Notes: a model not told the origin generated them from the sequence alone. Positions 43,690-56,020 are shown, counted from the stretch's first letter. The stretch: DNA of 64,000 nucleotides from Isoetes taiwanensis (GCA_021234155.1 JAJEKV010000101.1:1-64000), one strand, 5' to 3'. Numbers and translations are program-made.

Positions 43690-44070
43690 AATGCATGCCT
43701 ATAGCTTCTATTATCATAAGAAAATGAATTTGACAAACATTCCTCTCATTTTGAGCATGATACTTGGCCCTACTCTGCTTGAAATAATTATCTTGGCCTC
43801 ACTAATTTTTGCATCCTTGCTGCCTGATGCTTCACCTTTTTCTTTTGCTTCTTTGACTTCTGATTTAACTTCCCCTGCTGAAGATGAAGACGGTGGCTCT
43901 ATTAATTCCCAGAGGCCCTCTGCAATCAACACCTCTTTAACCTTCTGTTTCCATACCTGAAAACCAGCTCCTCCTTTATAAACCTCAATCTGACTTAATA
44001 AGGTTGCTCCAATTGGCCTCAGTGGACGATAAAAAATCATTCTCATTCTCATTCCAAAACGGGTTGTCAT
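43690..44070 (-). pseudogene. Copia gag N-terminal fragment, displaced
   Basis: The frame 43714-44070 reads from just after the primer site into a gag N-terminus (YKGGAGFQVWKQKVKEVLIA, then GLWELIEPP, then a Ser/Lys-rich insert) and breaks after LKMRGM near 43720. It is the missing start of the Copia element at 35587-39862, now in the opposite orientation. Confidence 0.75.
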
Positions 44071-44083
44071 GGCTCTGATACCA
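44071..44083 (-). other. Copia tRNA-iMet primer-binding site
   Basis: On - TGGTATCAGAGCC follows the LTR end by four bases. Confidence 0.85.
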
Positions 44084-44087
44084 ATAT

Positions 44088-44419
44088 TGAATAATAGAGA
44101 CTATAAACTGTATTAAGATAATTTTACCTTCAATATCGAATCTCAAAAACCCCTACACCACCAGCAGATCTTCCTTCCATCTTCTCGGCCAGCCCAAGCA
44201 ACGAATCCATAGCTATGACCTGTTCACATGTGCCCCATCATCACGTCCAGCTCAGATCGGCCCTTGCCTGATGTTGCCGCTACCCTATTGCAACCCCGTT
44301 GCCAGGTCATCCATGCCCCAGACTATCATATGACGTTTCATTTTCTCTGATCTTTTTACCATCATAGTAACCAATATTACATATTACATATATTATGAAC
44401 AATTCATAGTCTAAAAAGA
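44088..44419 (-). repeat. Copia 5' LTR, inverted relative to the other
   Basis: Reverse complement of 39531-39862 with about 97% identity. The outermost bases (expected AACA on +) read AAAAAGA, a small change at the edge, followed by AGTAT at 44420-44424. Confidence 0.9.
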
Positions 44420-45501
44420 AGTATTGCCAAAGACTTCAACTATAACGAATCCTGAGGTGTTCAACCCTCTTCCCCGAAATCTCTATTTGCAACTTGATAA
44501 TGCATTAGACCAAAACAAAAATAGGTATATATTTTCATACTTATCTTATTTGACTTGGTTTAAGGTCTTTGATGATATCCAAGTGGGCTTTATGATGGCC
44601 GGTCGCACCCATGATGATATTGATGCTTTATTTGGAAAAATTTCAACCTTGATGAGTTCATTGGATGCTTCGACACTATCAGAGCTACTTTACTTGTTTA
44701 GCAAGTGCAATGCAAAATCTCCAATTCCATACTTCATTGATGAAGTCCCAAATTGGAAGGCTTTCGTGAAGGGATTCATCCCTGATAAGGGCCAACTTCT
44801 GGTTGGTCATACTGAACCATTGCTCTTCAAATTTAAGATGGCAGGAGATTGGCCTGTTATGCAATACAAAATGCATCCTACACATAAAGAATGGCTGCCA
44901 GCAGATTCTCTAGGATTTAGAATGTGAAAAGAGGATGAACATGGTCAACCAATGCTACCAAGTGGTGTGCCACAAAATATTCCTCCCAGACCAACATTGA
45001 AAGATCTTCCAGGGTTGAAGGATAGCATCAACAAATACATCTCCTTATGGAAGGACATATGTAAGAATCAAGAAACTAGCTTGTTTGCAAGGCAATACAT
45101 GGCAAGTGTTGAGTATTGGAGCCAACTTCTTATCTCTTTAGAGGATGTTGCTCCAGGACATCCTCGAAATGATGTATTTTGGCCACAAGCAAGTCAAGCT
45201 CCTCTAGAACAAGTTGCATTTACTCTAGAGATCGACGTATCTGCCTTGGTTATGCGACCTTTACCTTCTTATTGTGGCCCTTCAGATGGGCGTCTAGTGA
45301 TGCTTTTAAAGAGTTTGATCCTCACGTACATGTGACAAAGGGATGTTTGTTCTAGTCAGACCTGGAGATGACAACACTGCCACCTGGTTAGGATATGCAG
45401 AGGAGAATGTTGTTCTTGATCCAGAATCTATATATTTTGGTCATATTTATATATCGTGGTAGAAGCCTAATGGAGGGGACTACAAAGAAGCAGTTGTCTA
45501 A
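44420..45501 (+). pseudogene. DUF7869-type putative transposase gene 1, C-terminal part
   Basis: Starts at the AGTAT target duplication and continues the gene broken at 39863. The frame 44424-44927 has LYLQLDNALDQNKNRYIFSY and VGFMMAGRTHDDIDALFGKI, the core of the DUF7869 family (QLDN...NKNR...GHTHxDID). After one stop at 44925 it continues in 44952-45335 and then, by frameshift, FVLVRPGDDNTATWLGYAEE and a C-terminal WKPNGGD to a stop at 45499-45501. The Asp residues in QLDN and in HDDID, with that of HDKMD upstream, could form a DDD triad (inference). The stop codon lies right at the junction with unrelated methyltransferase sequence. Confidence 0.75.
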
Positions 45502-45613
45502 TTGCCCGACATGCAGAAGATAAGGAAACTGAAAGTATCTAGCTCGGTCATATCCAGACACGTCTTATACCACTGCTCAATGTCAGCTTTTTCATAAAAT
45601 AGGGTGGGGTCTT
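45502..45613 (-). pseudogene. Methyltransferase-associated gene fragment (copy A, downstream piece)
   Basis: On - this continues the gene of 63311-64000 after Gypsy-2 is removed: the text from KTPPYF... to ...DTFSF matches 57078-57170 of copy B closely at the DNA level (AAGACCCCACCC...). It is cut off at 45502 by the end of DUF7869-type gene 1. Confidence 0.7.
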
Positions 45614-46014
45614 TGTTAGAGCCTGAAGTCTAACCTTGCAAGAAGGATGAAAAACCCAACAATCCAAGCTCAATCTATCAGAACAAGGCAATGCACAATA
45701 CAAAGAATCATCATCTCCATAGCTAGATCAATGAAAATACTCTCTCTCAATACAATCTCTCTCAGGCTCTTCTCTCTCGCCGGCTCGTGATAATACTGTC
45801 ATGATCATCCCACAATGCATACGCAGTAAATATCCCGCGACGCTGCGCGTGCATGTATCTCCTCCATATACGTATACAATCTCCTATACCACCTCAATAA
45901 TGGTGAGTGTGGTTAGTGGTGACAAGTGTGGTGAGTGGTGACAAGTGTGGTGAGTAGTGACGAGTGTGGTGATGAGTGTGGTGATGAGTGTGGTGAGTGG
46001 TGATCACCCCAACA
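45614..46014 (-). repeat. Gypsy-2 3' LTR
   Basis: 401 bp, TGTTAGAGCC to CCCCAACA on +. Its right half is a minisatellite of GTGTGGTGAGTGGTGACAA units. Very similar to 62895-63310, differing by a few indels. Confidence 0.95.
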
Positions 46015-46421
46015 AAGGATGCGGTGGGAAAATATGCCACACTGGCGGGGAGAACCCACAACAAAAGATACTAATATGGTCCTTGGGACATGTCCCCAAA
46101 TGACACATTTACATGTATGTTTAGAATGAAAATACCCTCCTCAAATCCAAATGACTGATACAAACAAAATCGGGTCCAAAATGTGACGAAACAGCCCTCA
46201 GAATCGTGGCAAACTTTGAAAGCTGATATCTTGAGTTCCAGACCTCTGTTTGACCTGCACCATAGCTCGTTGGATTCGTATCGCCGAAACACATCTTTTG
46301 ATGTAGGATAGATCATGTATTATTGAACTGTCACCATCTGTTTTTACAGAAAAACGACCTGCTGTAACCCAAAAATTCTCCACAATTCTCTGTAATTGGA
46401 GCTATGCCAAATCCAAATCCC

Positions 46422-46796
46422 TTAGAATAGCACTTCTCTTTCAAAATAAGGCCTGAGATCCTTGCCATTTCTGGGATTAGGCAACAATTCCCTTCTGGAG
46501 TCATCAAATAGAAAGCCCCACCGGTACCTCTTTATCAATCGAAATGGGCCTTCCCATGGGCTTTGAAATTTAGATGATCTTTGCTTAGTGGTCCTGCACA
46601 ACACCAATTGGCCTTCCTCAAATGGATTAACAACCTGTAACTTGTCTTTGAGAAGCTTTACTTTCTGTTTATGCCTCATATTGAAGTCTGTTGCTTCTTG
46701 TCTCATCTCTTGCAATTGCAGCAAATCATCCATCCTATTATGCACTTGATTTGGAGTTGGAACTTCTCCTAAATTCTCATAATAAGGTAGCTCCAC
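46422..46796 (-). pseudogene. Gypsy-2 integrase C-terminal domain
   Basis: The 124-residue frame includes LQEMRQEATDFNMRHKQKVK, then FEEGQLVLCRTTKQR, SKFQSPWEGPFRL, and DSRRELLPNPRNGKDLRPYF. This is the typical end of a plant Gypsy integrase (GDLVL...KL...WEGPY). It ends at a natural stop about 400 bp before the LTR. Confidence 0.8.
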
Positions 46797-47690
46797 AAAT
46801 GAACATTAAGGAATGTCCAAATGAATAGGCATCGTACCTGCACTCCATAAACCAATTCAAATGGTGTAAATCCTCGTAGCCAACTTATAAGTACACCAAA
46901 CTCCATAAGGCACCCATGTCAAGGCTTCATGCCAATTTCTTTGATTATCCTTCACTGTTTTGGCCAAGATAGCTTTCAGAATTTTGTTAGTAGACTCACT
47001 TGCCCATTGCCTGTGGATAATAAGCGAAGCTTGCACATGTTGAACATCAATCTTTTACATTAATCGAGCTACTACTTTCCCCATGAAATGAGTTCCCCCA
47101 TCGGATAAAAAGAATGGTTGGAACACCAAACCGAGAAATCAAATTATGATAAAGAAAGTTTCATTGTGGTATTTTCTCGTAGCATGCTTTTTTTGGAATT
47201 GCTTCTACCAACTTTGTAAAACATACATGTGGCTGCCAAGATATACTTATGACCTTTGGAAGATGGAGGATTGATAGGCCCAATGTAATCCAATCCCCAC
47301 ATATGAAATGGACCAACGCTCAAAATAGGATGGAATGGCATATTATTATGTCCTATTAACTGCTTGTGCCTTTGACACTTCTCACATTTGCTAACAAAGT
47401 CTCTAGTATCCTTGTAAAGAGTTGGCCAATAATATCCTCAATGAAGGATCTTTCGAGCTGTCGTTCTGGCTGCAAAATACCCCTGACAATCATGTGCTTG
47501 CTGCAACAAATCCTGAGTTTGCTGACCAGCAACACATCTTAATAAGAGACCTTCCATAGTCCTCTTATAAAGAATAGCCTCGTGCACCACATAACCAGCT
47601 GCTTGTACTCTAAGAGCATGCTTTTGTTGCTTTAAAAATGATGAAGGATAAGTCTGATCTTGTAAATACCTGTATATATTGGCATACAAA
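46797..47690 (-). pseudogene. Gypsy-2 integrase N-terminal and core region
   Basis: The zinc-binding part is in 47438-47689 (VHEAILYKRTMEGLLLRCV, then LQQAHDCQGYFAARTTARKI), and the core start in 47144-47341 (GPFHMWGLDYIGPINPPSSK with the first catalytic Asp). From 47140 to 46800 the core continues in changing frames. At least four breaks. Confidence 0.7.
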
Positions 47691-48265
47691 GATCCACGGT
47701 CTCAATGAACCCTTGTAACACTCCATTATCCTGAAATGCTACTTGCTGGTCTGTTTCCTCTTCTATTTCAGCACTACTACTCAAATAGGCACTTGGATTA
47801 TGAGCTCCTTGAGTCATCTTAACATACTTCAACTCAAATTCTTGTATGATAAGAGCCCATCTTGTAAACTTAGGATCTTGGACAGTCTTGTTGTAAATGC
47901 ATGGCAACGGGTTCACATCCATACGAATGTAAACATACTGTACATTTGCTGAATTCCATTGTGAAGGAAGAAGATAATGTCTGAATTTATTCAAGGCCCA
48001 CTTCAATGCCAACCCAAGATGCTCCACATGAGTCCATTTCTGCTCTTGTGGAGTTAACAACCTGCTAGCATAGTAATTCACATCATAATGCTTTTGCTGA
48101 TTTTTCTGACATAGTGTGACAGCCAAAGCTTGCTCCCAAACTGTAAAGAATAAATGAAATGGCTCACTCATTCTTGGAGGAATCAGCAAAGTTCTCTCTT
48201 TCAATTGTCCAAGACACCATTCAAATGCTTCTTGAGCATCCTCCTTCCATCTAAAATTCTGCCCT
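47632..48265 (-). pseudogene. Gypsy-2 RNase H
   Basis: Starting right at the nested insertion, FRWKEDAQEAFEWCLGQLK leads into ERTLLIPPRMSEPFHLFFTV, then NYYASRLLTPQEQKWTHVEH and KFRHYLLPSQW, the Ty3 RNase H (RNase_HI_RT) layout. One 190-residue frame covers most of it. The expected catalytic DAS position reads FFTVWEQALAV, so the first Asp is absent. Confidence 0.75.
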
Positions 48266-48479
48266 GAAGTCGTATTTAATTAAAGTGGGACAAATCTTGA
48301 ATTTTGGGACTCGGACTGAAAATGGGACTCACACACCAAAAAGGAAATTTCGGAATTGATTGCTTGAATAGAATTACACATGACACACAAAGAATTGGGT
48401 TACTTGTTTTCCTCATAAATTTTACAAACCACTAGTTGAGAAAGTTTTCAGACTTCTCAATATTATCTACCCTCATACA

Positions 48480-51060
48480 ATGATAAAGCATGGAGGTTGC
48501 TCATGGCCTTGTCCATCTCCCTTCTTGGGATCTTGTGTGTGTTGTCCTTGCGAATGTGAGAACTTGGATATGACCATACCACACACTCCACCAATTCCCT
48601 CCTTTGAGGGTCCAAGCATAATTGCCCTCCACTTCTTCTCCCAGCAGTCAGTGTATTGCTCCTTCAAGTTGCCCTTCTTGTGTCTCCCAATGGGCTCCCA
48701 ATATTGAATTTGGAATCCGGACGCAACTCCTCTCCATCAGGCATAGTAGTGGTGGTTACATCAGAGAGTGCCACCCCCTAACCATATTGGACAGATCCTC
48801 ATCATCGAGGCCTTACTAGCACAAAGTATCCTTCCTTGATGTCCTCAAAGGGATCCCACTCGGGAAGATCAAACCACTCGGGCTTTGAGGCCTTACTTCC
48901 CACAAACCACTTGGAACCCTTGTTGGGACCCTGTGTGAGCATTCTTAGGCGTGCTTGCACCTTTGAGAACCCTCCCATCTTGACTCGCGGCAGAACCCGT
49001 CTCTTAGCTCCCTCCCACATGGTCTGTTCGGGTTTCTAAGCATGTCACAACTTTCTCCCAAGACTTGATTAGGGGAGTCCATTTGATTTTTCTTAAGAGT
49101 GGAGGTGTGCTTTTCCATTTCGAACATCATCAAAGTCGTTATGTAATCCTTGATGCCCTTCACTAGTTGGCTAGAGTCTTTGACATGCCTTGAAGGGAGG
49201 TAGTGGTTTTGGCTGCCCTTTAGGAATGAGAATCCATCTATATCATCATGCGTATGCCCAACCATCATGAATCCCACTTTGACAACTTTGAATACTCCAA
49301 TGCTGTCAAGTATGACATTGCCCCAAACATCCATCTATTCTTGTTTTCTTTCCAACAGGTTGTCCAGCAAACACATAGCTCCTCAAGGCTATTCTTGATT
49401 TCTCAAGTAAGCTCCTCGGGGAAATCATCCCAAGTCCTCCTTGATTCACTAGACACCTTGGATGTGAGGTTTTTATCCGCCTTTGGTAACAAAGCGGTTG
49501 ATCATCCATCAAAGCCTCAAAATGGGTCTTCAAGGGGAATACCTCCTCCCTTCTATCGATCCTTTCTCTAGTGTTCTCATGCACTTGAAAATAGAGCTCA
49601 CATGGAAGTTTGGATCATCTCTCCATAGATCAAGCACAAAATGACCATATGTTCCGGTTCCATGACCATGTGTTAATACACCCGGACTTACTTTCATCGA
49701 AAAAGCGTTTTGACAACGCTTGGGTAAAGGATCTAGCTTTGGCAAGAAAGTCTTGTGTTGGTCCATCTTATCATGAATTATACACAAAAATTTGTCGTGC
49801 ATCTCGAAAATGTTCTTTGCCAATACAATTTGTCTACATGATATTTGGTCCCTTTGGTGATACGCAAATTGCTCCCTAATTGCCATTCTTTCTTTCTCTA
49901 TTGCGATTGATGCAAGTGTATCCTTGAGTTGAACGCAAGTGTTGCACTTTGAGAATGACATGTGTTGTAGGACACTCACGTTAAAGTGAGTGCTCCATAA
50001 CTTGCTGAAATGTGATTGAGAAAGAGGCCTACCTCCAGTAGTTTCCGGGATGGAGTTGACCTCCTTAAGGCACTCCTTTTTGGATATAGTGTTGTGGCAA
50101 CACTCTTTGCACCACTACTTTGCAGGTGCTCGTTCACCTCGACTTGTGGGGCATAGATTGAGACATGTATCTCACAAAGCTCGAAGACCTGCAATGGCCT
50201 TGAGAGTATTTGCTCTAGGTTTTCAAAGTGAGTGCATTACCATGTTGGAACAAACTGTGCCCTTTTCTAACCTGCTCCCAAAGATCACGTAAAATGAAGA
50301 CTTGCTCACCCCAAGAATCCATCTCAATGCTCTCATACATACCTTCATGCCCCTCAATTGATATAGTAGCCTTCCTGTATTTTCATCATAGCTGGAATTC
50401 CTACACAAGGAGTAAATGAAATTAATCCTATCTTTTGAAGTCTGTCCAATGTATTGGGACCTTATCGCACGCGAGGTCATCCACATTGTCTTGCCTTTGT
50501 GCAATCTAGGTTGCAACACTCTTGACCCCTAATTGCCTCTAGGTTTTCTTTGGTTGGTGCCATACTTTCCACCCTTTCTAAATATTTGTCACTTCTAGGC
50601 CTCTTGGGCACCCTTGGCATGCCTTTTATGAAAAAACATAGCGTCTCTTCCTTGTGATCAAAGGATGCTCGCCGACCACCAAATCTTCCACATGGTCTTG
50701 GGTGGGCCTTGGGGTGTGTAGTTCAAGTAGGGCATTCTAGAGTATCACCATTCTTGTGTGTAATATATCTAATTGGCCATCTCATTTGAGCTTGGGACTC
50801 CGGCACCCACGAGCACACAATGCAATCCTTTGGAGCTTCCGGGACATGATTGTATCAACTTCGATAAGAAGCTTCACAATGCCAACTCAAGATGTTCATC
50901 TCCCAACCTTTCATCATTCACACTATCAAATGGATCAACTGCAGTTATTATGCCCTCTGCCAAATACCAGATCCGGCTGCAAGGGTGCAACAAAAGGCAA
51001 CCCATCTTCCTCCATTGGAGCCTAGGGCAATGCTCTCTGCTGGACTTCTTGGCTCCATTT
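48480..51060 (-). pseudogene. DUF7869-type putative transposase gene 2, decayed
   Basis: Same order as gene 1: helix-turn-helix region (ALRWILGVSKSSFY, 50223-50519), Cys pair and D-box in 49530-49979 (SFSKCNTCVQLKDTL, then IIHDKMDQHKTFLPK, then HGTGTYGHFVLDLWRDD), ENKNRWMFG near 49400 where QLDN..NKNR should be, VGFMMVGHTHDDIDGF near 49270, and a C-terminal EGYFVLVRP near 48815. Stops and frameshifts separate all blocks. No DUF8039-like copies were found upstream; 50520-51060 has only broken frames. Gene 2 differs enough from gene 1 to be a separate lineage. It lies within the TIR element, with its 3' end about 200 bp from the left end. Confidence 0.65.
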
Positions 51061-51109
51061 TACTCCTCTCACATGCTCCCCAATGAAAAAGCTCACATTA
51101 AAACCATAT

Positions 51110-51350
51110 AGCCCCAAACACCACAAATATGACCATATGAACCATATAAAACCATACAAACATATTAAATATAACCATATTAAATCATACAACCATATTA
51201 ACTAAAATCATATAACCATATTAAAGCATACAACCATACTCATTCTAAACCATATGTAAACATTGTAACCATATATAACCATTGAAACTATTCAACCATT
51301 GAAACCATATTAAATACATAAGATAACATATATAAACATATAACATAACC
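51110..51350. repeat. AT-rich repeat of ACCATAT / CATATTAAA words
   Basis: ACCATAT, AACCATATTAA and CATACAACCATA recur at least fifteen times over 240 bp, between the two divergent gene regions of the TIR element. Confidence 0.8.
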
Positions 51351-52559
51351 TTTCATATCTTGTCATGGCCGCACGTGGCCTCTTGAGGAGGTGAAAGCGT
51401 GGCCATGTGTCGCTGTCTGCCTTGCCGTCATGGAGGGCATGGCCCACCGTGACGAAGTTTTATTATTGCACTTTTACGAGGTTTGGGAGTGCGGCCAGTG
51501 CTTGCACCCTCTTCCTCTCCCCGACCATTCTTCCTCCCTGTTTTCTCGATCACTCTGTTTTCCTCAAAGCCGCTTTTTACGATCGGTGATCGTCCGAACA
51601 GGCGATTCAAGGCCATCTTATGGCCGGCTGGCCAAACGGCGGATCCGGGGCGGCTTCAGCCAGCCCGAAGTTCTCGCCGAGATTGAGTGTTGAGGCGTTA
51701 CACGCTTTTGAGAAGAAAGTGAGCCCTTTTTAGTGCTGCTTTTGGTTTTTGTAAGTCCTTTCTTGCATTTTTACTTATATTACATTTGTTAGAGGCTCTT
51801 ATTAATCACGATACAATTCTGACCCAGACAAATCCTTATTCACGCTTTTCGAACGACTATACCCACATGGAAGCGAACCTCCTCCTCCTCATCCAAACAA
51901 ATCTTCGGGTATGTTTTTGTAATATCATACCCTTTTTAATCTCATTTTCTGTCTTGTTCTCCTCATTTGTTCTCTCTTTTTCTCATTAATCTCACTAATC
52001 TCTCGTTATCTGTTTTCCCTTTGTATTGTTTTTGTTTTTTGTTATCTTTTTCTTGCTTGTGGTTGAATTGAATACATTGTAATGCGGGCACAAGTGAGAA
52101 TAGTGGTTAGAGTAGTAGCAAAACCAGAGATAGAAATCATCATAGACCGGGTGTTAGGAAGTAAGATATTGCGAGCATTAATGAGTAACATAACTAGGAA
52201 TGTCTTTCTCCCTTTAAAGAACTAAGAATAGGAATTGCTTCACGAGAATCTCCATTTCTAACTCAAAGCAAATCCAACTGCGGGAGACATGCGAGAATGG
52301 AGTGGCGAGTTGAGAATATTTAGGTTTGCAGCGATCCGGGAAGTACATGCCTTCTTCTCGACTTCCTTGGTCGAGAACTTCTCATTTTCCGGCCGAAAGA
52401 GGAAGTGTACACTACGAATTTTGTTGGCGATTGAGGGATTCTCGACTTCGGTCCGGGGATTACCGCGGCTACTGCAATGTCTTCATTCTTTTTAAGCTTC
52501 TGCGGCGACCTTCGACTTCATTGAGTCGAGAATGTCCTCTGCCAATGGCCCTTTGATGC
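51351..52559. other. Central spacer of the TIR element
   Basis: Overlapping open frames at 51391-51693 show no family. A plausible splice donor (CTTCGG|GTATGTTTT near 51907) hints at exons of the rightward gene. Pyrimidine-rich 51920-52030. Half-palindromes TCGAGAA near 52374 and 52517. Confidence 0.3.
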
Positions 52560-53715
52560 GGTCGCGGTGCCTCCACCCGGTCGGTCCACTTTCTCGCCGA
52601 ACCATGCTCATCGAATATTGCGAAAGGGTAGCTCCGGCGGGTGGAGACCTCGGCGGCTAGCCCGCAGGTGCTGGCGCTTTCGACTCGTTCGGCGAGCTCT
52701 AGTGCACTCTAGAGCTGGATACATGATGGCCTCTTAACGGACTCTCCTTCTATCTTCCACCGGCCGTTGCAATATGGTTTTGGGATGACTCATAACTGGC
52801 AATTCTATACGTATTATCGGCGGCTGGCCACGGTGGCCTCTACCCGATCAAGACCCGTCTCCGCATGAACCATCTTACGTGAATGCACGAAGGGAGATGG
52901 GCTCGATTGGATGGAGGGCTCTTAACAACTCCTGGCCACACTTCCTCGGGACATTCACCAAAAGGGAGCTACATGCACTTTCTGTCCCAGGGGCCAGTGA
53001 TCTTAACAATTCTCCTTCTATGGCATTCGTGGCCTCTACCCAATCAAAAGTTGTTTTACGAAACCAAGCATTCTGCGGAGCTGCGTGGGAATGCCTTAAC
53101 CCAATTCTCACATTTGTATGGTTCACCGATGGCTAAGGCATTCTTGAACCATCGAGTCCCGGGAATATGGGCTTTCTGAAAACCAGGGGCATTCGGACTT
53201 CGTGGAGGCCTGAATCCTCTAACCCGACCAATTCTCACATTATTGGCATGCGCATGATGGCCTCTACCGGTCGAAGCCCTGCCGCCGGCCGGCAATCCAT
53301 GTGGAAGGGGAGGGCTACGGATGGCCAAGGCATCTCAACCTTGGGGAAACCATAGAGCTTGCTGTCTGCATTCTCGCCTCGCGAGTCGAGAATCCCTTAG
53401 CCAGCCAATTCTCCTGTGTATGGTAGCAGTGGCCTCGACCCAGTCAGAGTCACTCTCCTTCGAACCATCTTCGTCGAATATTGCGAAGGGGAGGGGCTCG
53501 GACTGGGTGGAGGCCTCTACAACTAACCACAGGGTAACCACAGAGAGCAAGCCAAGGCTTGCATTCTCCACAACTACTGCACTTTGTATTCTCTGTTTTT
53601 TTTAGTCCCAAGTGCCCTCTAGCACAATGCGAGCCACTCTCCTTTGAACCATCTTCCTCGAATATTGCGAAGAGGAGTGGTTGGGACAGGGTGGAGGCCC
53701 TCAGACTAACTACAA
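52560..53715. repeat. Array of diverged hairpin units, GGCCTC..ACCC / GGGT..GAGGCC
   Basis: Units start with a GTGGCCTCTACCC-like arm, carry a centre such as CGAATATTGCGAAG, and end with a GGGTGGAGGCC-like inverted arm. Copies are seen near 52566-52660, 52828-52920, 53028-53110, 53255-53300, 53430-53520 and 53610-53705. Arm pairing is clearest at 53430-53515 (GGCCTCGACCCAGTC with GACTGGGTGGAGGCC). Confidence 0.7.
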
Positions 53716-56020
53716 GAGGATGCATTTGAACCGCATCTCTGGGCCTTAGACTTAGCGATCTATGTACAACATTCAAGAAAACACACCATAAAAAGACACC
53801 TAAAAGCGAATCTGTTCTATAACCCAGAACCATTGTTTTCCTTGCCGAGCTTCTCTTCTGAGAGAGTAAATCATCTCTGTGAAGCTGAAAATCTTTGGAC
53901 AAGGAAACAATGAATCCGTCGAGCTTATCGGCGGTTCCATTATTTAAACACAGGCGGCATGTTCTACAAGCGAAATAACATAGGCATCTGCGAACTCACC
54001 TCTTCACCCGGTAATTCCTTGGGCCCTTTGTATCACGGATCCTTTGCCTCACCTGAGAGTCTTTGCTTCTTACATTAGGTCTCATCAAGAGTGTATTAGC
54101 ATCTAATACTTGTATCCTTTGCGATTCTCGCGTATCCCCATTCCATGGCGCGATGTAGAGTTTTCAGGTAATTTGGCGGCTCCTCTCAAGCTTCCTACCT
54201 TAGCTCCGTGCTCATCGATCAAATCAGCTGCTTGCAATAGGGCCAGCGGTCAGGAAAAACACACACATGCAAAGCTGTTAGCGGCTTACAGCGTCGCTGG
54301 GCGCCATTCAGGAAGTAAACTACGGTCGATGCTCCCCTCAGAACTTCGAGGTCGCCAATGCCGGTGATGAAGATAAACTACGCTCCGCTCACTAAGTCCC
54401 TTGATGTGATTAAATTTGAAATATTGTTTGGCGGGCTAAAGCGGCCGTCTTTGTACCCTTAGCGCTTTTTTTTTTTCATAAATGATTGCATGTCCTTAAA
54501 TTCAAACTAAAGAACACGCCCGATCTTTTTTTACATGCGAGTCCTAAAACTCTAGCGGAGAGAAACTTAATTCTGGAGGGTCGAAGAGGATGAGAGGGCA
54601 TCTGAGACGACTCCGTCCAAGAAGCGAGGCCGGAGGGATGCTAGTTCTAAGCGGCAAAGAAGAAGAAGAAGACTAACACCCTGGGTGAGCTCGAGGTTTT
54701 CTTTTGTCGGAATACCTTAAGCGATCCATCCTTTCTTCTTGCGGCATTCACCTCGGACTCACTAGTGATCAGCGGCGAACTTCGTTCTTCGTCATCGAGG
54801 GAGGGGAGCCGAGCTTCTTGACACACCGGCCAGATTCTTGGTGGTATGCCGAGGTATCAACAAGTGGGAAGGAGAAAGATCTGTTTCTCCACCAAAGGGA
54901 CAAGAAGAGCTCAGGAGACAAGTACAAGAAAATCGATTGTTGTGCTCTCCGCCGGCCTAAATTGAAGCATTTAACACTACATGTCGAGGACCGCGGAAGA
55001 GTAAGTTCTATCACACCAAAAATTAGGATTTCAAATTATTCTCACTCTTCCATGAGCAAAGGCGAAGGAGCAATCAAAAAAAGAGGCTTTTTAAATTGTC
55101 GAGAACCTTGGGTGGAAGGATCACGGAAGGGATGAAGGAGGGCGGAACCCTAACATCCGGGAGCTTGGAATGGAGATTTCGAGTGGTCGGGGAAAAGGCT
55201 TGTTAACGGGGAGCTTCACTTCTCTTGTCTTGAAGACTCTACAACACTCAGTGGGGAATGAAGTTGTGGTTCATATACAAAAAGTCCACCAAAAACAAAG
55301 ATGGGAAGATGACACCACACGGGAGGAATCGAGATGACGAAGGAGCGAAGATATGGTCGACTCCCCAATAATGGATCGGATGATCAGATCGGGGATTTCT
55401 GAGAGAGGGGCACGTAAAATGGGCGGTGGCTCGGTATTATCCGTTGGGAATATCACACATTGTCTTATTTGGACATTAGACGGTGAAGGTTTGCCGGGGA
55501 GATGCCGTCTTGTTCAACCACAGGGAATTTAATCCAAGACACATCCGGAGATTCTCAACCTGATGGTGCGACATCCATTCTGAGATCCAATACTGCGGAT
55601 GTCATACCTTTTAGCGAATCGACCGCTGAGTTGTTGTTTGGAAGTCTCGAGGAAGATCACGAAGGGAAAGGACGTCCGGTTCGGGTTGTAGGCGGTCAAG
55701 ATTGATTAGGGCGGCGCAAGTATTGCGAGCGGAGAAGGAGGTGCATAAAGGATCAAGGATAGATATACCAAAGCGAGAGTGCTGAGTTCTTTGGCCGAGC
55801 GCGCCAAGAAATAAAGCCCAAGATTAATATACTTGCCCGAACACAATAAAATCAAAGCTTCGTAAAAGGTAAATAACTCTCGAATCTAACATTTTTAACA
55901 TGGGGTTTTCGATTCTTTGAAAGTTTCGACTTACGTAAAATCAAAAGGATTCAGAAATTAGAAGTAAAAAAGTAAAAATTAGACATTCAAGGGACTTTTC
56001 GATTATCAGGGTTATCGGGT
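53716..56020. other. Spacer with broken frames, TIR element
   Basis: Several medium frames (54110-54367, 54704-55135) with splice-like junctions but no recognised motif; possibly N-terminal exons of the rightward methyltransferase-like gene. No other structure seen. Confidence 0.3.

Noticed and set aside
45502-45613. Treating 45336-45613 as one continuous plus-strand gene end
   Set aside because: DNA from 45502 to 45613 matches copy B of the methyltransferase-associated gene in reverse, so it belongs to the minus-strand gene.
53450-53902. 150-residue minus-strand frame
   Set aside because: It runs through the hairpin-unit array and its flank; the residues repeat with the units and no domain is present.
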